From Microcaldota archaeon (GTDB taxonomy: Archaea; Micrarchaeota; Micrarchaeia; CAILAH01), in the NCBI GenBank assembly GCA_026419815.1, contig JAOAKR010000008.1, positions 1-7,901 on the forward strand: DNA of 7,901 nt, written 5' to 3'. Positions 1-5,639 of this stretch are shown piece by piece. The first letter of the stretch is position 1. Every line of letters begins with the position of its first letter. Below the pieces are notes generated by a model. The model was not told the DNA's origin, made no database searches, and saw only the letters and a program-made list of their open reading frames with translations. A program made the position numbers and the translations under genes.

Positions 1-231
1 CTCATACGCGTGTGCACTCTGGAGGACGCCACCTTTGCCCGCCCACACTATATACATCTTGGTGATGTTATACTCAATGCGGACCACGCCTTCGCGCTCA
101 AGGACTTTCGCCCACTTGTCAACATCACCTGCCTTAATATTCAGGGCGCGCGCAATCTCTATTATTTCGGCGCGCTGCCTTTCCCTAACATATTCCAAAA
201 TCCTATCAACATCAGTAGTTATTTTGGTCAT
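1..231 (-). CDS. Winged-helix DNA-binding-type protein, C-terminus beyond the window
   Basis: The first 77 codons are present, read leftward, with no stop before the edge. The protein begins MTKITTDVDRILEYVRERQR. Residues 7-60 look like a winged helix-turn-helix: a first helix (DRILEYVRERQ), the helix pair AEIIEIARALNI and DVDKWAKVLEREG, then a wing-like strand segment (VVRIEYNITKMYIVW). The ATG is chosen because a GGTGG ribosome-binding match (239-243) lies 7 bases upstream and a TATA box lies further up (299-307). An in-frame GTG upstream, at about 250-252, is possible but has no better support. It has its own promoter, so it need not be transcribed with rpl10e. It could be a transcription regulator or the N-terminal domain of a larger protein; the missing C-terminus prevents naming. 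Confidence 0.7.
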   Translation of the reverse strand, partial: MTKITTDVDRILEYVRERQRAEIIEIARALNIKAGDVDKWAKVLEREGVVRIEYNITKMYIVWAGKGGVLQSAHAYE

Positions 232-298
232 CTTGGTCCCACCGGCGGCCACCGGCAAGCGCGCCGGCGCCCATACGGAAGGTTTAGGCCGGCTTCAC

Positions 299-307
299 TT
301 ATATAAA
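299..307 (-). promoter_or_regulatory. TATA box for the winged-helix gene
   Basis: Read on the minus strand the bases are TTTATATAA, a strong archaeal TATA element. A start site about 26 bases downstream (near 276) would give a GC-rich leader of about 45 bases. That leader carries two copies of GCCGGTGG ten bases apart (plus-strand 239-246 and 249-256); the copy nearer the gene supplies the ribosome-binding match. Confidence 0.6.
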
Positions 308-357
308 CGTTTTGTAAAATGAGCCGCCAAATCCAGCAGGCTTTTTGGGCCGGCCGG

Positions 358-891
358 CTATTTTGGCGTGATTGCCTCAATAACGGGCCTATACTTGCCG
401 GACATCTTTTGGCTTGCACGCCTATAAGCGTCTGCAACAAGGTCCCTGAACCTGCTATAGGTCCTTACCTCAAATATGATGTCACCCTTGTTGATGCGCG
501 CCGCAAGGTCGGACGGCTTGCCGAATGACTTCCTCATGCCCTTTGAGAGACGGTCCGCACCTGCACCAGAAAGCATCCTGTTCTCACGTATTACCTGGTG
601 CGGGTACTTGCGCACCCAGAACTTGTAGTTGCCTGCTGCGTGCTTCTCCAGGAGCCTGCTAACCGCCTGCCTGCCCGCCTCAATCGCATTGTCGCGCACC
701 AAGATTGTGTCATCCAGGCATACAAGTGTTGCGCGCAGGTCGTAATCCGGCTTGACAATGCCGGTCTCAAACGTGTTCAGGTTCTTGTGCGGCAGTGATT
801 TCACGAATGACTTCCTTGGCTTTCTCTTTGAATATCTCGTCCACGCGGGACCCCTATTATCACGAACTGTCCTTGCTGGCCTTAACCCCAT
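358..891 (-). CDS. rpl10e: Ribosomal protein L10e (uL16, archaeal type)
   Basis: This 177-residue protein is the archaeal/eukaryotic counterpart of bacterial L16, a large-subunit protein near the peptidyl-transferase centre and the A-site tRNA elbow. The diagnostic stretch is residues 90-125: FWVRKYPHQVIRENRML, then SGAGADRLSKGMRKSFGKP, the family's YPHxVxREN and GADR-GMRxxFGKP motifs. The N-terminus MGLRPARTVRDNRGPAWTR also fits the family. Length is normal for archaeal L10e. The ATG has GAGGTG 5 bases upstream (897-902) and a TATA box at 935-947. It stands alone rather than in the main ribosomal cluster, between the surface-protein gene and the winged-helix gene, all on the minus strand. 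Identification is secure. Confidence 0.96.
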   Translation of the reverse strand: MGLRPARTVRDNRGPAWTRYSKRKPRKSFVKSLPHKNLNTFETGIVKPDYDLRATLVCLDDTILVRDNAIEAGRQAVSRLLEKHAAGNYKFWVRKYPHQVIRENRMLSGAGADRLSKGMRKSFGKPSDLAARINKGDIIFEVRTYSRFRDLVADAYRRASQKMSGKYRPVIEAITPK

Positions 892-934
892 AACAGCACC
901 TCAAATGCCAAACGATGTGCATTTAAAAGAGGGA

Positions 935-947
935 ATAAATATAAACT
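935..947 (-). promoter_or_regulatory. TATA box for rpl10e, overlapping the upstream stop codon
   Basis: The minus strand reads AGTTTATATTTAT here. A start about 26 bases downstream of its centre falls near 914-916, leaving a leader of roughly 22-25 bases that includes the GAGGTG site. The element overlaps the last codon region of the upstream surface-protein gene (stop at 946-948), so there is no spare intergenic DNA. Confidence 0.6.
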
Positions 948-2514
948 ATTGCAAGTACACGGCTTGTGTATATGCCGCCGTAACCACCTCACTAACGCTC
1001 TCAACAACGAACCGCAAATACATTGGGCGGCCTTCGCGGTCGTATACTTTGACTTGGTTGCATATGTTGCTGCCGCACTGGTATGTCTCGTTAAGGCGGT
1101 AGACCTTCCACGGATATTCCTCAATGCAGAACCCAAGCGAGTTAAGAATCATTGAGAACCCTTCATTCTTAGCAACATAATGGAACGACGTGCCCGTCGC
1201 TGGGTCCGTACCTTCAAAGTGCATATCATTGCGCTCCACATCACTCGGCTGAAGCACCATTCTGTCTTTGTTGTGTGTGTGCGAAACGCTCTTTAGCACT
1301 TGGCCGTTCTGGTTAAGAAGGGAGACTGCCACTGTGCCTGTGTTTATATCCAAACTGTCCAAGCGGATAGCCCTGCCCGCAGGGTCATTAAGCAGTGGGA
1401 ACACTGTGCCCACCTGCGCAGGCACAAAGTCAAACGAGCCACGCGTGCACGCTACACCCTCAAAAACTTTGTAGTAGTCGGGAGCTACATAGTATAGCTT
1501 TCGCGCATGCAACATAAGGTAATTCACACCATTAGTGCAATCAGCTGTCAATGGGTCTATCCTCCTGAGGTAATTGTCACAGGTGCTCTCCGGCTTGTTG
1601 AAGCATTTCAGCATCCTGTCCGGGAAAGTCGGCAACAGCATCCTATACGGTGGCGCCTCAACCCAAGCCGTATCCATAGGCCACCTGTAATAAGTGGTTG
1701 AATCGTACTTCTCTGTAATGCGGACTTCCGCATTGACTAGCAGGCGGTCGCAGTTTGCAGACGGTGTAAACTCATTTATTCTCTCTGAATAATGGGTGAC
1801 CTTATCAGTCGGGATAAGCCCTGTGCCGGAGTGTGATGTGCGCCCATAATGGTCTGAGTGCGGGAAACTGCACGATGTACCAGGGGATTTGCCGAGAAAT
1901 GAGCATTCATAAGTATTGAAATCATCGTCTGGCATAGCTTCGTCCTCTTCCTCAACTTCGTTATCAGCATTGTCGTCATCAAGAGTATTGTCGTCTGCCA
2001 TATCCTCGTCAAGAACAACGCTGTCATCAACAGTATTGTCGTCTGCCATATCCTCGTCAAGAACAATGCTGTCATCAACAGTATTGTCATCAGCAACAAA
2101 GCCATCATCAATGGCATAGCTGTCGTCTTCGGCCAATTCGCTGTCTGCACTTTCATCATCTTGGAGATCGCTGCCCACATCCTCATCTGGCAGAGAATCG
2201 TTTTCCTCATTAGCCTCCAAATCCTGGTCCGGCAATGATTCCTCTTCCGCATCGTCACTGCCGGCCACATTATCTGCCTGTGCAGCAGTATCATTTTGCG
2301 GCCAAAACACGTCCCTGTCTGCACCACCTTTTACGGAAGGGGAGCAGGAAGTTGAAATCATAAGCGCACCCAACAGGACACCTATTTTAAGGAAGGGGTT
2401 CCTCCGCCTTGCCTTCTCCCTGCCTTCCTGGCTGTGGAATGCGTCAATTGAAAAAAGCTCAGCATCTTGCTTGCAAGAAAGCTCCTTTTTGATATCATCC
2501 CTCTTGAGGCTCAT
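946..2514 (-). CDS. Large membrane-anchored, acidic-stalk, cysteine-rich surface protein of unknown family
   Basis: I do not recognise the family of this 522-residue protein. A hydrophilic N-terminus (1-40) ends in the basic run KARRRNP. A single hydrophobic segment follows (41-56, FLKIGVLLGALMISTS), then Cys57. This predicts N-inside/C-outside insertion. Cys57 could be a lipidated cysteine, but Ser at -3 makes a poor lipobox. Residues 75-199 form an acidic linker, about 45% Asp+Glu with no Lys, Arg or His, including a 16-residue tandem repeat (141-185). The C-terminal domain (about 200-522) is rich in Tyr and holds ten cysteines (204, 215, 255, 304, 312, 326, 356, 463, 480, 485), an even number suited to disulfides outside the cell. 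The ATG lies about 27 bases from a TATA centre with no ribosome-binding site, suggesting a leaderless message. It may be an adhesin, a cell-envelope protein or a secreted binding protein. Confidence 0.85.
   Translation of the reverse strand: MSLKRDDIKKELSCKQDAELFSIDAFHSQEGREKARRRNPFLKIGVLLGALMISTSCSPSVKGGADRDVFWPQNDTAAQADNVAGSDDAEEESLPDQDLEANEENDSLPDEDVGSDLQDDESADSELAEDDSYAIDDGFVADDNTVDDSIVLDEDMADDNTVDDSVVLDEDMADDNTLDDDNADNEVEEEDEAMPDDDFNTYECSFLGKSPGTSCSFPHSDHYGRTSHSGTGLIPTDKVTHYSERINEFTPSANCDRLLVNAEVRITEKYDSTTYYRWPMDTAWVEAPPYRMLLPTFPDRMLKCFNKPESTCDNYLRRIDPLTADCTNGVNYLMLHARKLYYVAPDYYKVFEGVACTRGSFDFVPAQVGTVFPLLNDPAGRAIRLDSLDINTGTVAVSLLNQNGQVLKSVSHTHNKDRMVLQPSDVERNDMHFEGTDPATGTSFHYVAKNEGFSMILNSLGFCIEEYPWKVYRLNETYQCGSNICNQVKVYDREGRPMYLRFVVESVSEVVTAAYTQAVYLQ
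1984..2097 (-). repeat. 48-bp tandem repeat encoding the acidic stalk
   Basis: Two 48-bp units (1984-2031 and 2032-2079) differ at one base, which changes Val to Ile. A third, decayed partial unit starts at 2080. Each unit encodes 16 residues of the form ADDNTVDDSxVLDEDM. The repeat preserves reading frame, so unit gain or loss would lengthen or shorten the extracellular stalk without disrupting the protein. Confidence 0.9.
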
Positions 2515-2537
2515 GCCTTAATTTGCGAAAGCAACTG

Positions 2538-2545
2538 CTTATAAG
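2538..2545. promoter_or_regulatory. Palindromic TATA box between divergent tRNA-Ser and surface-protein gene
   Basis: CTTATAAG is a perfect palindrome. Its centre lies about 27 bases from the ATG of the minus-strand surface-protein gene and about 30 bases from the first base of tRNA-Ser on the plus strand, close to the archaeal TATA-to-start distance in both directions. A second TATA-like site (2550-2558) is too close to tRNA-Ser to serve it, but could serve the minus-strand gene with a 13-base leader. Confidence 0.5.
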
Positions 2546-2571
2546 GTTTTCTATAAGGGAATATACCATAC

Positions 2572-2692
2572 GCCGAGGTGGCGGAACCCGGTAACGCGTA
2601 CGCCTGGAGTGATGCGGGCCTCCTGATATTTAGTGAGGACCTGGCAAGCGTATCCCCTAACGGGGTCAGGAGTTCAAATCTCCTCCTCGGCG
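2572..2692 (+). tRNA. tRNA-Ser(GGA) with an anticodon-loop intron
   Basis: A full cloverleaf can be drawn. The acceptor stem is GCCGAGG with CCTCGGC (2572-2578/2685-2691), with discriminator G2692. The D-stem is GCG/CGC (2581-2583/2595-2597). The anticodon stem is TACGC/GCGTA (2599-2603/2648-2652). The long variable arm is CCCC/GGGG (2654-2657/2662-2665). The T-stem is AGGAG/CTCCT with loop TTCAAAT (2668-2684). The anticodon is GGA at 2606-2608. The class II variable arm and G73 support serine over leucine. The 44 bases between the anticodon-stem strands are 37 more than a 7-base loop, so an intron is required. CCA is not encoded. Confidence 0.9.
2610..2646 (+). other. tRNA-Ser intron, canonical 37/38 position (37 nt)
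   Basis: The intron size of 37 is fixed by the flanking stems; the exact borders are inferred. Cutting after position 37 allows a four-pair central helix between CTGG (2604-2607) and CTGG (2641-2644), two of whose pairs are G-U. The three-base bulges would be AGT and CAA. The intron's own hairpin is CCTC (2619-2622) with GAGG (2635-2638). The helix expected next to the 5' bulge is poor, so this is a relaxed bulge-helix-bulge; a border one base over is also possible. Confidence 0.65.
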
Positions 2693-2718
2693 CTTTCCCC
2701 TTCTTCACCTAAGATATG

Positions 2719-2730
2719 TTTAAAAAATAA
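2719..2730 (+). promoter_or_regulatory. TATA box for the rps13 operon
   Basis: TTTAAAAAATAA lies after tRNA-Ser, in an AT-rich dip between GC-richer sequence. A start about 26 bases downstream (near 2751) gives a leader of about 45 bases. The leader contains a small CCGC/GCGG hairpin (2765-2776) and the GAGGTG ribosome-binding site at 2785-2790. Confidence 0.55.
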
Positions 2731-2795
2731 ACGCATTCTAAATACGCCACTACATTCCATTGATCCGCCTGTGCGGGTAGGAATGAGGTGGTATT

Positions 2796-3344
2796 TTGGC
2801 GAAACCTAAGAAGGAGGAGCCTTCAGAAAAGAAGGCAGAGGAAATAAGAGGCATTATCAGGATTGCCGGAAAGGATGTCAAGGGGCAAATCCCGCTGAGG
2901 AAAGCGCTCTGCAAGATAAAAGGGGTTGGCAGGCGGTATGCAGCCATATGCTCGGACATCACTGCGTCAAAGATGGGCATAGAGCCCAACGTGCCTGTTG
3001 GCAGCCTTACAGATGCGCAGCTCAGCGAGATTGAGTCAATAATAACGCACCCTGACCAGCACGGTGTCCCCGCATTCCTGAGGAACAGGAGGCGAGAGTA
3101 TACCACTGGCAAGGACTTGCACCTAATAAGCAGCGACTTGGACTTTGCGGTCAAGCAGGATATTGACCGTGACATCAAGACGCGCACGTGGAGGGGCATA
3201 AGCCATATGTACAGGAAGAAAGTGCGCGGCCAGAAGACAAGGACAAGTGGCAGGAAGGGCGGCTCAGTGGGCGTCATAAAGAAGAAGGCTGAGCCGGGCA
3301 AGGCGCCCGCAACAGCCGGCGCAAAGCCAGCCGCAAAGAAATAG
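2796..3344 (+). CDS. rps13: Ribosomal protein S13 (uS13)
   Basis: S13 sits in the small-subunit head and contacts tRNA in the P site and the large subunit. This 182-residue protein shows the archaeal family pattern: the helix-turn-helix-like KIKGVGRRYA (40-49), the ISSDLDFAVKQDIDRDIKT segment, and the C-terminal rRNA-binding stretch at about 144-160, VRGQKTRTSGRKGGSVGV. It is longer than usual (about 150) because of a charged N-terminal extension (1-16) and a Lys/Ala/Pro tail (161-182). The start is TTG: GAGGTG lies 5 bases upstream and no in-frame ATG fits the N-terminus. It is the first gene of the run, and its stop codon is embedded in the ribosome-binding site of rps4. Confidence 0.97.
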   Translation: MAKPKKEEPSEKKAEEIRGIIRIAGKDVKGQIPLRKALCKIKGVGRRYAAICSDITASKMGIEPNVPVGSLTDAQLSEIESIITHPDQHGVPAFLRNRRREYTTGKDLHLISSDLDFAVKQDIDRDIKTRTWRGISHMYRKKVRGQKTRTSGRKGGSVGVIKKKAEPGKAPATAGAKPAAKK

Positions 3345-3352
3345 GTGGTTGA

Positions 3353-3916
3353 ATGGGCGATCCAAAGAAATCACGCAAGAAGTATGCTCGGCCCACGATG
3401 CAGTGGAATGCCAAGAGGATAGAAGAAGAGAGCGCGCTTGTTGAGGAGTATGGCCTGGTGAATGCGCGCGAGGTGTGGAAGGCGCGCGCCAAGCTCAGGC
3501 AGATACGCGGCAACGCAAGGAAACTGCTCGCAGTCGGTGACGCGGGCAAGGGAACAGCCAAGCAGATACTTGACAGGGTAAGGAGGTACGGCATACTCAA
3601 GCCCAAGGAGGACAAGGAGAGCACGCTTGACGACTTGCTTGCACTTGACGTGCGCGACATACTTGAGCGCAGGCTCCAAACCCAGGTTTACAAGAAAGGG
3701 CTTGCGCGCACCATAAAGCAGGCACGGCAGCTCATAGTGCACGGCTACATCTCAATAAACGGGAGGAGGGTTACCGTGCCCGGGTACATTGTGCCCCTAA
3801 GCGAGGAAAACAGCCTCGGCTACTACAAGAGCATAAACATAGCCCCGAAGCTGGCCGAGCCGGCCAATGAAGGGGACTCCAAGGAGGAGGCAAAGGAAGG
3901 TGAGATGAATGGCTGA
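3353..3916 (+). CDS. rps4: Ribosomal protein S4 (uS4)
   Basis: uS4 is a primary 16S rRNA-binding protein needed early in small-subunit assembly. The 187-residue product begins MGDPKKSRKKYARPTMQW, the archaeal form. It carries the S4 RNA-binding domain at about residues 103-150 (ILERRLQTQVYKKGLARTIK, then ARQLIVHGYISINGRRVTVPGY). The tail (170-187) is acidic and of low complexity. The ATG has AGGTGG 4 bases upstream, overlapping the rps13 stop. Its last 8 bases overlap the start of rps11, so the two are probably translationally coupled. Identification is secure. Confidence 0.97.
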   Translation: MGDPKKSRKKYARPTMQWNAKRIEEESALVEEYGLVNAREVWKARAKLRQIRGNARKLLAVGDAGKGTAKQILDRVRRYGILKPKEDKESTLDDLLALDVRDILERRLQTQVYKKGLARTIKQARQLIVHGYISINGRRVTVPGYIVPLSEENSLGYYKSINIAPKLAEPANEGDSKEEAKEGEMNG

Positions 3917-4301
3917 TGAGAAGAAAGCGGCGATTGCGCACGTCCATTCCACCAAGAACAATACGATTATCACCGTCACTGATTTGAGTGGCGCGGAGAC
4001 CATAGCGAAATGCAGCGGGGGAATGATTGTCAAGACCGACAGGGCAAAGGGCTCGCCGTATGCAGCGATGCAGGCTGCGTTCAAGGCGGCTGACATTGCG
4101 AAGGAGAAGGGCATCAGCTACATATACATACGCATACGCGCGAAGGGTGGCCACCATTCCAAGACTCCAGGCCAGGGCGCCCAGGCGATGGTAAGGGCGC
4201 TCGCACGGTCCGGCCTGAGGATACTCAGGATAGATGACGTGACACCCATCCCGACAGACACGACAAAGAGGCCCGGCGGAAGGAGAGGTCGCAGAGTATG
4301 A
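3909..4301 (+). CDS. rps11: Ribosomal protein S11 (uS11)
   Basis: uS11 lies on the platform of the small subunit near the mRNA exit and E site. The 130-residue protein matches the archaeal family throughout: AIAHVHSTKNNTIITVTDLSG near the start, GMIVKTDRAKGSPYAAMQAA in the middle, then GHHSKTPGQGAQAMVRAL. The highly conserved C-terminus is DDVTPIPTDTTKRPGGRRGR. Length is normal. The start has AAGGTGA 5 bases upstream. The stop overlaps the rpoD start as ATGA (4298-4301), the S11-rpoD coupling seen in many archaea. Confidence 0.97.
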   Translation: MADEKKAAIAHVHSTKNNTIITVTDLSGAETIAKCSGGMIVKTDRAKGSPYAAMQAAFKAADIAKEKGISYIYIRIRAKGGHHSKTPGQGAQAMVRALARSGLRILRIDDVTPIPTDTTKRPGGRRGRRV

Positions 4302-4864
4302 GCAGGATTAGCATTACTGGTGTTGAGGAGGAGGGCAACCAGATGTCCTTCAAGCTCAAGGGCGTGCCGGTGCCGTTTGCAAATGCGCTGCGCCGGGTTG
4401 CCATTGGGCAGCTGCCTGTATATGCGATTGATGAGGTCACGGTTTACGAGAACAATACGGCATTCTTTGATGAATTCATCGCAAACCGCATCGGCCTCAT
4501 CCCAATCACAACGCCGGACAAGTTTGACGAGGAGGTTATGTTCAGCCTGAACGTTGAGGGCCCTATGCTGGTCACTTCGGCATCGCTTGAGAGCTCAAGC
4601 CCGAAGGTTGACTGTGCCAACAAGAAAATCCCCATAATTGAGCTGGGCAACAAGCAGGTGCTCAGGCTTGAGGGAACTGCAAGGAAAGGCATCGGGCGCA
4701 GGCACGCAAAGTTCCAGGCAGGCATAGCCTCATACAGCTATGACGAGGAGGGCGAGTATGAATTTGTTGTTGAAAGCTTCGGCCAGATGTCCCCAAGGGA
4801 CATCGTGAAGCGCTCGCTCAGCCTGCTCATAGAGAAATGCAAGGAGATTGAGAAAGAGCTTTAG
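4298..4864 (+). CDS. rpoD: RNA polymerase subunit Rpo3 (RpoD)
   Basis: Rpo3 is the archaeal counterpart of bacterial alpha and eukaryotic RPB3; with Rpo11 it forms the assembly platform of RNA polymerase. Diagnostic motifs are PFANALRRVAIGQLPVYAID (about 27-46), ANRIGLIPI (62-70) and GIGRRHAKFQAGIASY (about 131-146), with a C-terminal dimerisation helix (SPRDIVKRSLSLLIEKCKEI). At 188 residues it is one of the short forms: the extra iron-sulfur domain of some archaeal Rpo3 proteins is absent and only two cysteines remain. The start overlaps the rps11 stop by four bases. tRNA-Leu begins 8 bases after its TAG, so the mRNA must be processed there if they share a transcript. Confidence 0.96.
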   Translation: MSRISITGVEEEGNQMSFKLKGVPVPFANALRRVAIGQLPVYAIDEVTVYENNTAFFDEFIANRIGLIPITTPDKFDEEVMFSLNVEGPMLVTSASLESSSPKVDCANKKIPIIELGNKQVLRLEGTARKGIGRRHAKFQAGIASYSYDEEGEYEFVVESFGQMSPRDIVKRSLSLLIEKCKEIEKEL

Positions 4865-4872
4865 TGTCCAAT

Positions 4873-5006
4873 GCAGGGGTGCCGGAGCCCGGTCAAACGG
4901 GTGCGGTTGAGGGCCGCATGGCTTAGCGCCTGCGAGGGTTCAAAGAGTTTTCTTTCGGGGGCCAAAGAAACCTCGTAAAGAAAATCTGAAAATCCCTTCC
5001 CCTGCA
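4873..5006 (+). tRNA. tRNA-Leu(GAG) with an intron in the T-loop
   Basis: The cloverleaf is complete. The acceptor is GCAGGGG/CCCCTGC (4873-4879/4999-5005), with discriminator A5006. The D-stem is CCG/CGG. The anticodon stem is TGCGG/CCGCA around loop TTGAGGG, with anticodon GAG at 4909-4911. The variable arm has a GGC/GCC stem (4920-4922/4928-4930). The T-stem is GAGGG/CCCTT (4934-4938/4994-4998). A73, the class II arm and the GAG anticodon all say leucine. The anticodon loop is uninterrupted; instead, 48 extra bases sit inside the T-loop. Splicing them out gives TTCAAAT, a perfect T-loop. CCA is not encoded. The tRNA lies between rpoD and rpl18e; a tRNA-Leu also precedes L18e-L13-S9 in Haloarcula. 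Confidence 0.95.
4945..4992 (+). other. Non-canonical tRNA intron at T-loop position 59/60 (48 nt)
   Basis: The bulge-helix-bulge can be read directly. The outer helix is the T-stem. The central four-pair helix is TTCA (4939-4942) with TGAA (4987-4990). The bulges are AAG (4943-4945) and AAT (4991-4993), cut after the second base of each. The intron then folds as a long hairpin: TTTTCTTT (4948-4955) with AAAGAAAA (4977-4984), extended by CGGGG (4956-4960) with CCTCG (4971-4975). Only the A4946/C4986 step between the bulges and the long stem is mismatched. All positions agree with archaeal splicing-endonuclease rules. Confidence 0.88.
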
Positions 5007-5016
5007 CTTTTTCTTT
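5007..5016 (+). terminator. Possible T-rich terminator after tRNA-Leu
   Basis: CTTTTTCTTT directly follows the tRNA. Archaeal polymerase can stop at T-tracts without a hairpin. With the possible promoters downstream, this could separate the rps13-rpoD-tRNA unit from the rpl18e unit, although the tract is interrupted by a C and read-through is likely. Confidence 0.35.
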
Positions 5017-5069
5017 ATGGGGGCACTGCAATATTATCTTTAATTTTTGGTTTCAGTGCATCGGGTATT

Positions 5070-5159
5070 ATGGTGGCTCGCTACGCTTGTGGCAGAACCC
5101 GCAAGTGCAACGCCTATCCTTTCCTAAACATACTTGGTACCGCCGATGGAGCCGTATAA
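5070..5159 (+). CDS. Possible leaderless small ORF, 29 codons
   Basis: ATG at 5070 opens a frame to TAA at 5157-5159, encoding MVARYACGRTRKCNAYPFLN plus nine more residues. It has two cysteines spaced C-x5-C among basic residues, but no family I recognise. The support is positional: an AT-rich TATA-like stretch (5036-5048) lies about 27 bases upstream, as expected for a leaderless message, and the 268-base gap before rpl18e is otherwise unexplained. A 6-base inverted repeat (GCACTG 5023-5028, CAGTGC 5054-5059) flanks that stretch. ORFs this short arise by chance, so this is only a candidate. Confidence 0.25.
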   Translation: MVARYACGRTRKCNAYPFLNILGTADGAV

Positions 5160-5184
5160 GTGGAGGGTATGGGTCACTACAGGG

Positions 5185-5193
5185 TTTATAATA
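5185..5193 (+). promoter_or_regulatory. TATA box for the rpl18e operon
   Basis: TTTATAATA would place transcription start near 5216, giving a leader of about 60 bases. That leader contains the 11-pair GC hairpin at 5231-5255 and the AGGTGA ribosome-binding site at 5265-5270. Confidence 0.5.
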
Positions 5194-5230
5194 CTTACTT
5201 GCCTGAACTCAGCACTCACGACAGCAATAG

Positions 5231-5255
5231 GCCGTGGGGGCGGAGCCCCCATGGC
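5231..5255 (+). repeat. GC-rich hairpin in the L18e leader with a repeated 15-base core
   Basis: GCCGTGGGGGC pairs with GCCCCCATGGC across a GGA loop: 11 consecutive pairs, one of them G-U. The core GGGGGCGGAGCCCCC (5236-5250) recurs exactly at 6936-6950, just before tRNA-Pro. The hairpin ends 9 bases before the L18e ribosome-binding site and could influence translation or mark a dispersed palindromic repeat. Confidence 0.75.
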
Positions 5256-5274
5256 TGGTTGCGAAGGTGAACGT

Positions 5275-5634
5275 ATGAGAAAAGGAACTGAAAAGGAGGA
5301 TTTAAGGCAGCTAATCTTGAAGCTTGAGAAGGCTGGCAGGAAGGAAAAGTGCCCAATATGGGTAACTACCGCCGAATTGCTCGCATTGCCGCGCCGCAGG
5401 ATGGTGCAAGTCAATGTGGGCAAGGTTGAAAAGCTAAGTGCTGACGGCCAAGTTGCGCTTGTCCCTGGCAAACTGCTGGGGGACGGCATAATTGAGAGAA
5501 AGCTCTCAATTGCGGCATATGAGTGCACGCCCGGCGCACGCAAGAAAGTTGAGGCGGCCGGAGGCACAGTAATGCCGATTGAGGAGCTTTTTGCCAAGAA
5601 CCCGAAAGGCACGGGCGTCCTGCTTGTAAGGTGA
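5275..5634 (+). CDS. rpl18e: Ribosomal protein L18e (eL18)
   Basis: eL18 is a large-subunit protein shared by archaea and eukaryotes and related in fold to L15. The 119-residue product starts MRKGTEKEDLRQLILKLEKA and ends PKGTGVLLVR. Family features include the VNVGKVEKL segment and VALVPGKLLGDGIIERKLSIAAYECTPGARKKVEAAGG; length matches archaeal L18e. The frame is open upstream to 5134, but the ATG at 5275 is chosen because AGGTGA lies 4 bases before it and the upstream residues have no family resemblance. It leads the rpl13-rps9-rpoN set; its stop lies inside the ribosome-binding site of rpl13. Confidence 0.96.
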   Translation: MRKGTEKEDLRQLILKLEKAGRKEKCPIWVTTAELLALPRRRMVQVNVGKVEKLSADGQVALVPGKLLGDGIIERKLSIAAYECTPGARKKVEAAGGTVMPIEELFAKNPKGTGVLLVR

Positions 5635-5639
5635 TTATG

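Noticed and set aside
348..357. GGCCGGCCGG palindrome after rpl10e as an intrinsic terminator
   Set aside because: No T-run follows it on the minus strand and the stem is too short to claim a terminator.
1984..2097. Possible CRISPR-like direct repeats
   Set aside because: The repeats are contiguous without spacers and lie in frame inside a coding gene.
1916..2119. A Ser-rich plus-strand frame
   Set aside because: It is the antisense of the Asp-rich codons (GAC/GAT read as serine codons) and has no start signals.
1776..2327. A 183-codon minus-strand frame overlapping the surface-protein gene, with Thr/Met/Leu repeats
   Set aside because: It is a shifted reading of the repetitive acidic stalk; no promoter or ribosome-binding site, and the composition follows from the repeat.
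2750..3301. A 183-codon minus-strand frame opposite rps13
   Set aside because: It is a shadow of a secure ribosomal-protein gene, with no independent signals.
5134..5274. N-terminal extension of L18e from an upstream in-frame start
   Set aside because: The extra residues do not resemble L18e and would span the GC hairpin; the ATG at 5275 has a proper ribosome-binding site and gives the family length.
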